From: Turritopsis dohrnii
Taxonomy: Eukaryota > Cnidaria > Hydrozoa > Anthoathecata > Oceaniidae
Assembly (NCBI GenBank): GCA_027922465.2
Contig: BQMF02000067.1
Span: forward strand, 645,001 to 709,000
Direction: 5' to 3'
Length of the DNA: 64,000 nucleotides
In this document: positions 12,300 to 22,575 of the stretch, in pieces
Numbering within the stretch: position 1 is the first letter of the stretch
Layout: each line of letters begins with the position of its first letter
Position numbers and translations under genes: made by a program
Notes under the pieces: generated by a model
Database searches by the model: none
The model's input: the letters and a program-made list of their open reading frames with translations, nothing else
What the model was told of the DNA's origin: nothing

Positions 12300-13500
12300 T
12301 AAAGCGTAATATTAACACAACGTGAATCTTAACAAAATTAACTCGAAATAAAAACGCTCACCTGTAGAACCACTCATTTCTGTACACGTTTGAGTCAAGG
12401 AATGGTTTTCAATCCTTTCGAATACTTCCTTACCTTTTTCGACTGCCTCTGTAATGCCGATTGATTGAAATCCATTGAAAATTAAGTCTTGGCGTCCTTT
12501 TAAATACTCATACATCTGAAAGATCTATTTGGCATTTAATGGCTTAATATCACTCAAATTTATTGAAACATTGACATCAGCTTGAGCTTTACCCTTTTTG
12601 ATCTGAAACTTGCTCAGCTTAGCACATGTTTTTCTTTGATGAAACATTTTGCTGGCTTATTAACTGTTATGTCCAGAGGCTGGTATTTGTTCGTCAGTTT
12701 ATGCTGGACAATAACAAGAAGACAATGATTTTTTTTACAAATTTTGCAATATCATCGTTATCTTGCTCTTTAAAAGTTTCCATAATTACAAAACCGTTTT
12801 GGTCGTCTGGGTAACCAGCTCCTTTGCAGACATTTTAAAAATGATTATTTAAAAGAAACCGATAGACTTTTCGGTATTCGATGAGTGATTTTCTGAAAAT
12901 GTTACATCGAATGCGTTTAATAATTCATACTTAGGAAAGCATCTCTTTGCCTTACTTTCGTAAATCACTTGGATCGGAAGAAATTCAACAGAAAGTGAAA
13001 TGCCAAAAATGGCTGTCATCTGCCGCTTATCGTCAATACCTTTAATAGGCACAGCTTTGGAACCTTTGTCATCAAATGTGTAATTTTCAGGACCTACGTA
13101 TGAGAATGGAGTTTGATCCAGATTAGCAATAAGACTTTATGGAACATCATTCTCGTGGACAGCTTCAGATGTCTGCTTTGCAAAGGTCAGACGCTCTTCT
13201 GAAAGAAACTGTAGAGAGGATTCAACTTTACTAGTAACTGCTATTCATTAATTCCAATTTATAGACTTGATAACAATTCGCGCCAAGTCCTCCGTTAGTT
13301 CTAACCAACCCTCATTTTCCAGAATACTTTTTGGATTTTTCGCTTTTACAACTCCTTTTCCAATATCGATTACCACGCGATAGCAGTCTCTGCAACCCGT
13401 ATTCCAATCATTAACACTTAGACTTTTTTCATAAACGCATCGGAAACAAGGTTAGATCCACCTTTTTCTTGAAGATGGCATTTGCATTTTAACTGGAGGA
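12300..13500 (-). pseudogene. decayed pogo-like (DDE) transposase
   Basis: Reading the minus strand from 13500 down, short frames give the segment order of a pogo/Jerky-type DDE transposase: an N-terminal stretch with 'KAKNPKSIL' and 'ELTEDLARIVIKSINW' (before the catalytic core), 'NLDQTPFSYVG' around 13120 carrying the first catalytic Asp, 'DDKRQMTAIF' with 'FLPIQVIYESK' near 12990, 'VTFSENHSSN' near 12890, the 'LDITVNKPAK' signature near 12650 after the expected second Asp, and a tail with 'IFNGFQSIGI' near 12470. Stops and frame changes separate the pieces, including one just before the NLDQ segment. It cannot encode active protein. Terminal repeats were not found. The Tigger-like MITE at 61176-61347 shows that pogo-type ends occur nearby. 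Confidence 0.75.
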
Positions 13501-15669
13501 TAAAGGAGACTTTTTACCATGTTTGTGTTCGGATTAATCTGAAGATAGGACCCTGGTAAAATGTCACAAGCAAGCCTTAGATGGAAAGTAACTTCACTAC
13601 AAATAACTAAAAAGTGAAAGATTCTTCAAGCAGAAACATGACATTCTAAAATCAAAACATCTACGAATCAGTCAAAAATTTGGGGACGATGATTAAGAGG
13701 ATCAACCTAAGAAAGTATCGACGAAAATTGTTGGAATTGGCTGGTCAAGGCAACAGACAAAAACATCAGCTACGATGTTCAAAAGGGAAGTCTTTTTCTT
13801 TTCAAAAGAACTGGGATGCAATGATTTCCGTGCATGACATGGACTGAAGGAAGAAGAGAGAAAACATTTTTTTAAGACAATGCCAGGAACATGTTACACG
13901 TGCTCCTGATTTAACGTTTCTATAAATTTTGACTGTCCGTTAAATATCAACATACATAGTATCTTCATTCTTCTATCAACATTAGGATTTACCTTTACTC
14001 GTTACACGAACTCTGCACTAATGACACTTGTTTATTCGTTAAACAAATTGTCTACTTTTGTCTATCATTCGATAACCAATAATAGAGTTTTGTCACCAAA
14101 GCTACAGCAAATTTATCCTTTTATCCTTATTGATCGATTCCTTGCGAGCAGTTAAGACGTTGTTTCATGAGGCATCCAAATCGTCATATGCTCATGGACG
14201 TTCATTGCAAATGATTTCATTTCTTATTCTTTCTCACGAAGGGTTAGGATTAGTGCTCCATATCACTTTCCATGTTGCTCTTCCAACAAAACCAGTGAAA
14301 TTAAACATGACAGAAGAAAATGTTTGAAATCAAACCTTTGATTTATTCGAACATGCGATTTGCAAATTAATCTATAATCAGCTTTAATTTGCAGTTTCCT
14401 TAATTCAATTAACTACATAATAAGCCATGCAACAATCATCATGCACTGCTATAGTTACTTGCTGTCGGATTTTCATTTCCCATTGTGTCATTGAGAAAAA
14501 AAGTTTTGCTTGTCTAACGCTTTTATATTTCAATCATACTTGTATGAAGTATTATGGAGATAATTGAATAAAAGGAATTTTCAACTATAATCCCCTGCCA
14601 ATTCCATTAAAGAAAATTTAATACAATTATCTTTTGATAAAGTGAGAAAACCTGATTGTTTTTCAGGAGCAGAAAAAGATGTTACTAAGAAGATAACTGG
14701 ACCTTGGAACAAAACACTGCTCTAAGCCACTCCAAACAATTAACTGACATCTACAACAGGTTAATCGAAAGGAAGAGAAATGTACTGGAGCCAAGCACAG
14801 TAACAAACTGCCCGTAGCTATTCATCACTGCCATATCGTAAGAGTCTAGATGCTTAAAAACATAAAAAATACCTTACTGTTACCGAGACCAGAAAAAAAA
14901 ACTGGATGGACTCAACAATTTTCGAAGAAAAGAGTTTGATAATCAATTCGAAAAAGAAAATCGGATCATCGTCGATAACTGTACGATCCATACGGAAATT
15001 GGAGATTTTCAAACAATCGATCTTTTTATAAGCAGTGTAGGTACTTTTGATGTCCACGCTTAAAGGAAAAGATGTTTTCAAGTGTATGAAAAAGTTTGAT
15101 CGTTTGGAAAAACGTTTTAGCGATGCTTTCACTATGTAGACAGCAAAAACTTACAGAAGAAAAATGTGAACGAAAATATAAAAAGAGGAGGTGGTGGATA
15201 TAGCATGGATTCGAAAAACTTTTCCTAGACCAAAATTTATTTTCAAAATGGTCAGTCCTTTTTGTTTATCTGCCATGTTAATATTTAATCTCCTGCCAAC
15301 ACACTTCTTTCCTTTCATGAATAAAGTTTTTCATCTTGGTTTGTTCTTTATTGTTCTCATCGCTAGAGAGAAAGGCTACGGAAAAGACAAGCAGGTCCTT
15401 TTGAAGTTCGCAGTGCGAGATAAAGAGAGAACTTATCATACGCACTGTGCTTATCTCATCATTTTTCGACCAGTGTGAAGCACGCTTTATGGAATAAGGT
15501 TACGGACAACACTGTGCAACATTCCTTCTGTGATATCGAATATAATGATGCAGAATAGAATCCATTCATAATGCTGAAAGATCACGCAACCCAACGATTT
15601 GGATAAAACTGTGAAGTATGTTGCATCTTTTGATGATATGTTAGTGTGAACATAACAGTCACACTGACA
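13501..15669. other. intergenic, no recognisable gene
   Basis: AT-rich. Small frames at 14130-14327, 14854-15132 (minus) and 15191-15478 have no recognisable domains and no convincing splice or promoter context. Confidence 0.45.
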
Positions 15670-15879
15670 GTTTTAGCGGAGTCATTGCGACTCCTAAAAG
15701 GGAGTCATTGAACAATGATAACCTAAGAGAGTAAGTCAGATGATACAGAGAGCATCTTAAGGGAGTCATTTTACTTTTAAGGGGTGTCAATTTCAATTTC
15801 CTTAAAATGATCACCTTGAAGGGAATCAATTTGAATCCTTTAAGTGATCATAAGTGATGTAAGTTAAATGGCTCTTTAA
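15670..15879. mobile_element. left part of a GGGAGTCATT-bearing element interrupted by Harbinger-1
   Basis: Contains GGGAGTCATT or close variants, in both orientations, at about 15678, 15700 and 15765. The same words continue directly after the Harbinger insertion (18167-18215), so both pieces are one older element of roughly 260 bp split by Harbinger-1. The motif is shared with the ends of Harbinger-2 (19830-22575), so this is probably a non-autonomous relative of it. Confidence 0.6.
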
Positions 15880-16177
15880 AGCTTCGGGGACACGGGCAAC
15901 ATTTTTCATGCGATTGCAACAAAAATCTGTTTTGTTGCAATCGCAAGACATTTGTTGCTCGTGTCCCCATAGCATATTTGTTTGTTGCTGCAACAAATTT
16001 CACCCATAAAAATGTTGCAGCAACAAATTTTTCAGGTTGCAAATGCGTTTTGTAAAGTGTTGCTGGTGTCCCCACCATTTGCAACATGATTTTATACAAA
16101 ATATTATTTTAATCCAATTACGTTCGTTTATTTTTGCTGACATATCAAAACAAGTTTGCTTCGATAATTATAACAAC

Positions 16178-16882
16178 ATGGCTTCTGACGAGAGCACACA
16201 GTCTGTTCCACAAAAACTTTCAGATGATGAAAAGTTTCTTCTTATTTCATTTTACAAAGAAAATGAAGCTCTATGGTCTTCTGAAATAAGCTTTGGAAAT
16301 AGAGAAGAAAAGTTGGCGGTGAAAGAAGATCTTGTGAAGCTTTTTAATTGGAAATATTCCAGAGTATCCATCCATTGAAAAAAAAGAAAAATTAATCAGT
16401 TGAATGAAGAGCAGCAGGCGAAGCTTGAATTGTTGAAATCTCTCAATGGATCTCTTAATGCAATCAAGTCAATGCAAGCGCCTCAAGGAAGTAGTGCAAA
16501 TGATAATTCAAGCCATCGGGCAAACCTATTTGGAAATTTGGTTGCTGATTCCTTACTCCAATGCGACACAAGAGAATGAAGTTATCTGAAAAAAAAGGTT
16601 ATGGATGTCTTTTACGAGCATGATCGACAAAAGGAAAATCGTGCTAGCACTTACTCAAGTAGCACTATCCCGTATCCTACACTTCATGTTCAAGAAAATG
16701 CCTTTCCTCAGCAGGGACATTTTTTAAACATAGTTCAGAATGCTGCGAATCAGTTCCGTGCAATTTCTCCTGATGTTTCTAATACACGTACAAGCAATCA
16801 ATCCAGTCCCTTTTCACCTTCTACCTGTTCTAATGAAAGTATTCTTTGTACTCTTCTCGAATTGCCTTTGCCTCCATGGTAG
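16178..16882 (+). pseudogene. Harbinger-1 MADF/BESS-like DNA-binding protein, broken
   Basis: Second protein of the transposon, expected to bind its ends and bring in the nuclease. The ATG at 16178 opens a frame with the start of a MADF domain ('LLISFYKENEALW', then 'NREEKLAVKEDLVKLF'). It stops at 16376-16378 before the domain is complete. Reading resumes in other frames: 'LNEEQQAKLELLKSLNGS' from about 16400, then 'VMDVFYEHDRQKENR' from about 16598, with a stop and small frame changes near 16575-16597. The spacing of 'LFGNLVADSLL' and 'KVMDVFYEH' fits a C-terminal BESS-like oligomerisation motif. The last part is Ser/Pro-rich and overlaps the 3' end of the convergent transposase by about 50 bp. 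Confidence 0.7.
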
Positions 16883-18041
16883 GATTGTTATTCTTTGTAG
16901 CAGAAATCGGTTGCCATGATTCACCAGCTGGGTCATTTCTCCAAGATCCCTCAATTATGTCACCAGTTTGCGGGTCAAATCTATCACATAGGGTATCCGG
17001 AATGTAAACCATAAATAGCACCCCTTCTTAACCAGTTGTGTAGAGCAATGACAGAAAGTGTGATCACTTTAACTTTCTCAGGTTCAAGCGCAAAGGGATG
17101 TCTAAACACCCGCCACCGATTGGCCAGAATACCGAAACCATTTTCCGATATACGTCGCATTCTAGAAAGCCTGTAATTGAAAATTCGTTTTTCAACAGTT
17201 AAGTTCTTCTGAGGGTAAGGCTTCATCATGTAACGGGAGAGTGGAAAAGCGTCATCTCCAGCGCATACATACGGTACTTTCTTATTCCTTCCAGGAAGTA
17301 TAGCAGGTTGAGGTAGATTCAGTGAATTAGATTCAAGTGCATCTTTCAGCACACATTGATCCCGCCATCGGAATTTCTACCGTTTATTCCAACATCGGCA
17401 AATAGAAATTCGTACTCTGGGCCAATCATCCCCATCAAAACTATGCTATCTGGGCCCTTATAATTCCTGTAATGTGATCCTGAATTCTTAGGCTGTTGTA
17501 GAATGATATGCTTTCCGTCCATAGCGCCTATTCCGTTTGGAAAGTTCCAGCGCTGGTAAAATTTTTCAGACACGGTCAACCATTCCTCGGTTGCAGTTGG
17601 GGTTTTAAGATGCTCTTTTCCTAAAAGTCGATAGATAGCTTTAGCTACCTCTTGTATTATGTAAGAAATGGCCTTCTTACTTATTCAAAACTGATACTCT
17701 AGTGATCTGAATGATTCGCCACTTGCGAGGTATCTTAAAAAGACACAACACATTTCTTCCGCCTTAATACACTCTCTCATGAGAGTATCCTCCTTAGATA
17801 TCGAGGTTTTCAAAAGCTCAACCAATTGATCGAAATGATTCACATCCGTTCTTACGTATCCTTTAAATCCATCGGCATCTTCCTTTCTCAGCTCTTGAAA
17901 AATAGTGTGAAAAGCACCGTCAGCTTTCCTTCTGGTTAACCAAGGTCTTGTCCAAATACTACGTGGCCTTGATGTGTTATTTTCTTCTTCATCATCAAGA
18001 AGCAAAGCCAAAGATGTCAACACTATCTCATTCAGCGCCAT
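16830..18041 (-). pseudogene. Harbinger-1 transposase (DDE nuclease), broken
   Basis: Nuclease of the PIF/Harbinger superfamily. It starts at ATG 18041 (MALNEIVLTS), just inside the right TIR. Segments in order: N-terminal helices to 'GESFRSLEYQF', an in-frame stop at about 17685, then 'FPNGIGAMDGKHI' (first Asp, about 17530), 'FLFADVGINGRNSDGG' (second Asp, about 17390), a frame change near 17345, 'VEKRIFNYRLSRMRR' and 'ENGFGILANRWRVF' (region of the catalytic Glu, about 17150), then another frame change near 17010 before the tail 'DRFDPQTGDIIEGSWRND'. All catalytic blocks are present, so the damage is recent: one nonsense change and two small indels. Confidence 0.88.
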
Positions 18042-18163
18042 GTTTCAACTGAAGGAATAGTATTTTGTTGCAAGAAATTCAACATAAGCGACACTACGTG
18101 CGATTGCAACAAAAAATATTTTGTTGCAATGGCATGAAAAATGTTGCCCGTGTCCCCGAAGCT

Positions 18164-18215
18164 TAAGGGAGTCATTTTGATGCTCGTCGGAGAGTCAAAT
18201 CGAAAAACAAAGCCA
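18164..18215. mobile_element. right part of the element split by Harbinger-1
   Basis: Starts with the duplicated TAA and continues with GGGAGTCATTTTGA and GGAGAGTCAAATCG, matching the motif-rich DNA left of the insertion. Outer boundaries are uncertain. Confidence 0.5.
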
Positions 18216-18912
18216 CTGTTTCGCACGCTTTAAAATATTTTACGTAAGCAATTCTTTAAATGAGAGTCTCAGATGTCACATAACGGTATAAAAGATTTTA
18301 AACCTTTAAACAATAAAGATACGGTTATTAACTCTTATGTTAATAATGTACCCCACATTCTTTGCATTCTACTAAATAATTATTCTTTTGTATAGATATT
18401 TCCCTGTATAATCACAAAATTTATAAACTTATTTAATACGGCCGTACGATCGCATTGAATAAGAAAAACATCTATAATTTATCAACTTCAGTGGTTCACT
18501 TGTTTCATTGGTAACATATACATATTTCATATTAGGAGGTATGTTGTTGTAATATTCTTGGATTCTTTTCTTGACGAACTTAAAATGTGTCCGTGTGACT
18601 GACAGTTTCTTTCGTTTGTTTTCTTGTTCTTAAATAATCGGCTATTATTATTCTATATGATAAGTTAGCTTGCTTACTCCTTAAATTTCTTAAAAAGAAC
18701 AACAAAACAACACTGATAATGGCCCACAAAACACGGTCGGCTATGCAGACAGTAACTAAATATGTTATAAGTACACTGTTTCTCTTCTATCAGCCATAGA
18801 CTTCAAATGAAAGTATTTGGGGAAAAGTTAAATGATTTTGAATGATTAGCTACTGTATTTTGGTTACAGCTTTAGTTTTTACAGTATATTACTTTTTCTT
18901 TAGATTCTTACT
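18216..18912. other. intergenic, nothing recognised
   Basis: AT-rich DNA between two transposon regions; no domain, repeat or RNA gene identified. Confidence 0.5.
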
Positions 18913-19330
18913 ATGAAATTTTCCTGTAAATTTGATTGCTCTTATAAAACAGTCAATTACAAATGGCTTGTGCGACATTTTTGGAACTGTCATGCAATGC
19001 AGGGCAACTTCGCTATTCAATGCAATTCTTCTGGATGTGTATTGAAATTCAAAAATCAAAAGAGCTGTGCAAAAACATCAAAGTTTAACATGAAGACTTA
19101 GTTCAGAGAATGATACACTCGAAGTGACTTTTAGATATCAATGCAAGTGACAATAATCTTGCTGGTGATAGCAGTGATGATGAAGATGTTGATGATCACT
19201 TTTTTGAACCGCACTGTTCCATGAATGGTGATGATGGTGTAGCAAATGTTTTAATTGAACTAAGAGAAATGCATGATATTACTCAAAGTGCAATTTGTTT
19301 ATTTGTAATCAAATTGTTGTTATAGTTTCA
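18913..19330 (+). pseudogene. C2H2-like zinc-finger gene fragment
   Basis: A 62-codon frame from ATG 18913 has two Cys/His clusters spaced like a diverged C2H2 pair ('CKFDCSYKTVNYKWLVRHFWNCH', then 'CNSSGCVLKFKNQ'). After the stop at about 19100, a second frame reads an acidic linker ('SDNNLAGDSSDDEDVDD') and then 'LIELREMHDITQSAI'. Zinc finger, acidic linker and 'LxxLREKHxLTQ' in that order is common in repetitive cnidarian and sponge genes (from memory). The frame change and the missing downstream part indicate a remnant. It may derive from a transposon. Confidence 0.45.
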
Positions 19331-20259
19331 TTTGTAAACGTCATTGTTCGGCTGTATGTGGCGTAATTTTAGAAAAGTTTTATCTTATTTAATCTGCAAT
19401 CCAAAATTCAATTTTTCTTTGTGTTTCTTTGTATTCTCACTATTTTCGAGACAGAATTGGTATTCATTTTGAGTAAAATATTAATTAACACAAATTAAAC
19501 TTTCTTCGTGGTTTTTCTTCATTCTCGGTCTACCTTTTATTGAAAAGTGGGGGAGACAATCGAATTATACTATATAAAAAAGAAATATAGTATATCTTAG
19601 AAATTAAAAAACACTCAAAAAATATTTGTTGTTATGAAATATCCAAGTTTATATATAAGCTATATATTTATAAATGTTTTTGTATGTATGTATTCATAGC
19701 GTTTTATATGAAATGATCAATACATGATTTCAAGTAAATGGCATTGTTTCCTTAATAATCTTGAGATCACCATGAAATCCGGGGGCAAGATCGGCAAGAT
19801 GACCAAGTGTTGAGAATATTCTAATACTGGAATGGGAGTCATTTAATATTAACACATTATGCCCAGAAAGGCGTCATTTGATATCAACGCAATGATGCTC
19901 TGAAGTGAGTCATAGCGGATTGAAGCTCTTAAGGTGATAAAAAAATGACTCTTATTTAAGCATTAATTAAAAATGATACTCAAATGGGAGTCACGAAATG
20001 AGAATCGTAAGAGAGTCATTTTCGATTGACTCCCTTTGGAGAGTAAGAAATATCGCCATTTTTAAGAACTGAAAGGGAGTCATTCATGGTAATAGGTTGA
20101 TTTAGAAATCGAGACGCGGACGTCAAACATCTCCGAGGAAAACCCAAAAAGACTGGGACGAGACATTCCTCACGTCTTCAATGAAAAAGAAGTTTCGTTC
20201 TGAACGGCAAACATAGCATTTTCACGTTGTGTAGAGAACGTGTGTGTGTACAAGTAAAA

Positions 20260-21088
20260 ATGTCTGGGAAGGAGAAAAAAAAGTAAGTAAAATGTATTAT
20301 TGCTGAGTGATTTTGCTGTGGAAGTTATTAAAAACCGATTATTATGTTTTGTGAAGATTTGATAAAACTATCACATTTGCTATTTTTATTTGTTTTTACT
20401 AAAAAAAATATAATTTCCGTTGTAGATCAATGAAATGGAATGAGCAAAAAGACATTCTCATGATGAGAGAAGTACTTGGACGAAACATATTTATTCACAA
20501 GGCTGGCAGTAAAGAGACAGGTGAAGGTTGGCAAACTGTTGCAGGAGTACTGAATTCGTTGGATGGTGATATGTTTGATGTTACAGGACGTGGAGTGCGG
20601 GAACGACTGTTGGGACTTCAAAGAAAACATAAAACTTTAACAATTAAGGAGGAAAAGGGGACTGGTTTAGGCGGAGACAAGCCTACTGAGTTCGATGTTT
20701 TGATAGAAGAGATTGCTAATATCTCTAACGATACTGAACAAAAGTCAGTCGAGTAGGCTAATCAAAAAAGGCCTTAGCAGAAAAAGATCAAAATGCTGCA
20801 TTGCAAGTACGTCAAGTAGCAATGGAAACGATGGGTGAAACGAGATCAAGGCAGAGAACAGAAGAAAGTTCCCCTAAACCAAAACGTCGTAGACGTTCCA
20901 GTACCGAAACCTTTGAGTTCCTGAAACAAAAAATGGCGTTGGATAAAGAAAACCGACAGATAGAGTTGGAAGAAAGACGAAACCATAATCAAATAATGTT
21001 GCAAATTCTTCATCGAAGTAATGAACAAAATCAAATGATACAACAACAAATGTTAACTATGATACAAATGTTTGTGGAAAAAAACTAA
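20260..21088 (+). pseudogene. Harbinger-2 Myb/SANT-like protein, two exons, broken
   Basis: Exon 1 is 20260-20282 (ATG, MSGKEKKK, phase 2), followed by donor GTAAGT. Exon 2 starts at 20426 after acceptor TTCCGTTGTAG and joins in frame; the intron is 143 bp. Exon 2 encodes a trihelix/Myb-like domain ('KWNEQKDILMMREVLG', 'GEGWQTVAGVLNSLDG', 'GVRERLLGLQRKHK') as seen with HARBI1-like nucleases. The frame stops at TAG 20754-20756; one base short in the A6 run 20764-20769 would restore the downstream frame, which continues from about 20780 to 21088 with a basic cluster ('KPKRRRRSS') and a Glu/Gln-rich coiled-coil tail. It therefore carries one nonsense codon and one 1-bp deletion. Expected role: binding element ends and nuclear import of the nuclease. 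Confidence 0.82.
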
Positions 21089-21233
21089 ACACTTGACAGT
21101 TTACTTATTTTTCTGTGAGTCTTATGTTGAAGTTATTTACTTTATGTTCTGTATATGAGTTTACAAAAGCGATGATAATACGTTTTATCTAAAAATAAGA
21201 TGAGATATGTATGTTTCTTATCCAAAGTTTTAT

Positions 21234-22273
21234 TTACTGAAAATATTCTTGGATATTAGGTGGTTCCGTTTCAAACGCTTCTGATATGATCTTGCCGTAC
21301 AAACATGTATGGGCATTTTGCAAAATACTGCAGACAATGTAGATTTTTCTGATTGGACTCATCCCTTTTCGTTGCATTTTTTTAAAATCTATAAACTTGA
21401 AATAGTTTGATACTAATCCAAACAGCCACTCGACTGAAATCCTTACTGAACTCATAGCTTTGTAGTAACGTTTTTGGTCGTCTGTTAGCCGTGCACCTCT
21501 AAAAGGGGCTTGGAGGTGAATACTAATAGGATAAGCAGGATCTCTATATATATTCAAAGCATGATTCCCATGCCAAGCGTGTTGCTGTAGCTGTTGAAGC
21601 AACCCAGATTCAGCTAACATATAACTATCATGCCAACTACCCTCATAAGGCCCTGCGAGATTTCCAATCAGGCCATTAGGTAATGCTACGTTTTGGAATT
21701 TTAATGCATGGACTCTCTTATGTCCGTTATAAACTTGGCGCTGATTTACTGTCGGTCTTGCTATTCGACGAACTGTGCCATCAACAAAGCCGAAACAGTT
21801 ATCTAAGGGTGCACCTTTCGCGTGAATAGCATCAGCATACAATTGTAATTGCTGTGGGGCTAGTAGGGGCTGGTTCCAAGTTTCAACTCGGTGATGATGA
21901 TGCTGATAAATTAAGTCTACCATTTTGTTGTAAATTAAACATAACCCGAAGGGTTTCTGCCAAAATTTGATGTCATGTCACTAAAGCGACATGGAAAAGA
22001 CAGACGCTTAAGTAGGATGCATAAAGCTTCAATATCTTGGCAGACAGTGCCTTGAACAGTGACAATCCTGTTCGGAATGTTCAACACATCAAGGAGAGTG
22101 TACAAATCTCTCTTTGCAAAACGAAAATCAATAACAGTCTGTTCATCATCAAACATTCCTATATCAATTTTTTCATACTTCCAGTATGGATATATATCCT
22201 TCGAATCATTCGCATCGTATAATAGCACAAATTCGTCTTCTTCGATTAAATTATCAGCATAGGCATATAGCAA
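21234..22273 (-). pseudogene. Harbinger-2 transposase (HARBI1-like DDE nuclease), one frameshift
   Basis: Nuclease of the DDE_4 type. ATG 22273 opens 112 codons with the N-terminal helices ('FRFAKRDLYTLLDVL', 'ALCILLKRLSFPCRF'). The frame is lost near 21945 at a GGG run and one extra base would lead into the second part without loss. The catalytic core is complete: 'NCFGFVDGTVRRI' (first Asp, about 21790), 'YRDPAYPI' (second Asp, about 21535), 'VRISVEWLFGLV' (Glu, about 21440). The stop is at 21234. Apart from that single base nothing essential is missing, so this is a young copy. It converges with the Myb-like gene, 146 bp between the ends. Confidence 0.88.
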
Positions 22274-22575
22274 ATTATCTCGGATAGCTTTCAGACTTCT
22301 CTGAGTCGCTATGTTTGTTTATGAAAAATTTCCCGCGCGTTTTAATTTTTTTCTAAATACAAAATATTCAGACGACGCGACCCTTTTAGAAATATGAACC
22401 GTTCTATTTTTAGACAAGTCCGCGTCGTGCATCTAAATCAATCTAATAAGAAGCTAAAGGGAGTAAAAAAGATGCTTGTAAAAGAGTCAAAATGACTCGC
22501 AAAAGGAGTTGCCACAGGCACTCTGAAATGACTCCCTTAGAGTTCTCATATTGACTCTCGAAAAATTGTCCGTGC

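Larger units (their letters stand above)
15880..18163. mobile_element. PIF/Harbinger transposon, full length (Harbinger-1)
   Basis: 2,284 bp with terminal inverted repeats: left AGCTTCGGGGACACGGGCAA, right its complement ending 18163. The TIR similarity continues about 40 bp, and GCGATTGCAACAAAA follows in both arms. TAA flanks both sides (15877-15879 and 18164-18166), matching the 3-bp TWA target duplication of this superfamily. It carries the usual two genes in convergent orientation: a MADF-type protein on plus and a DDE nuclease on minus. Both are broken by stops or frameshifts, so this copy is not autonomous. A deletion derivative is at 54707-55136. Confidence 0.93.
19830..22575. mobile_element. 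PIF/Harbinger-like transposon with Myb-like gene (Harbinger-2)
   Basis: About 2.75 kb holding a Myb/SANT-like gene on plus and a DDE nuclease on minus, converging. Both flanks (19830-20090 and 22450-22570) contain many copies of GGGAGTCATT or its complement, e.g. near 19838, 19993, 20015, 20030, 20078, 22457, 22482, 22527 and 22550. I could not fix a clean TIR pair or target duplication, so the boundaries are those of the motif-rich flanks. Confidence 0.75.
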
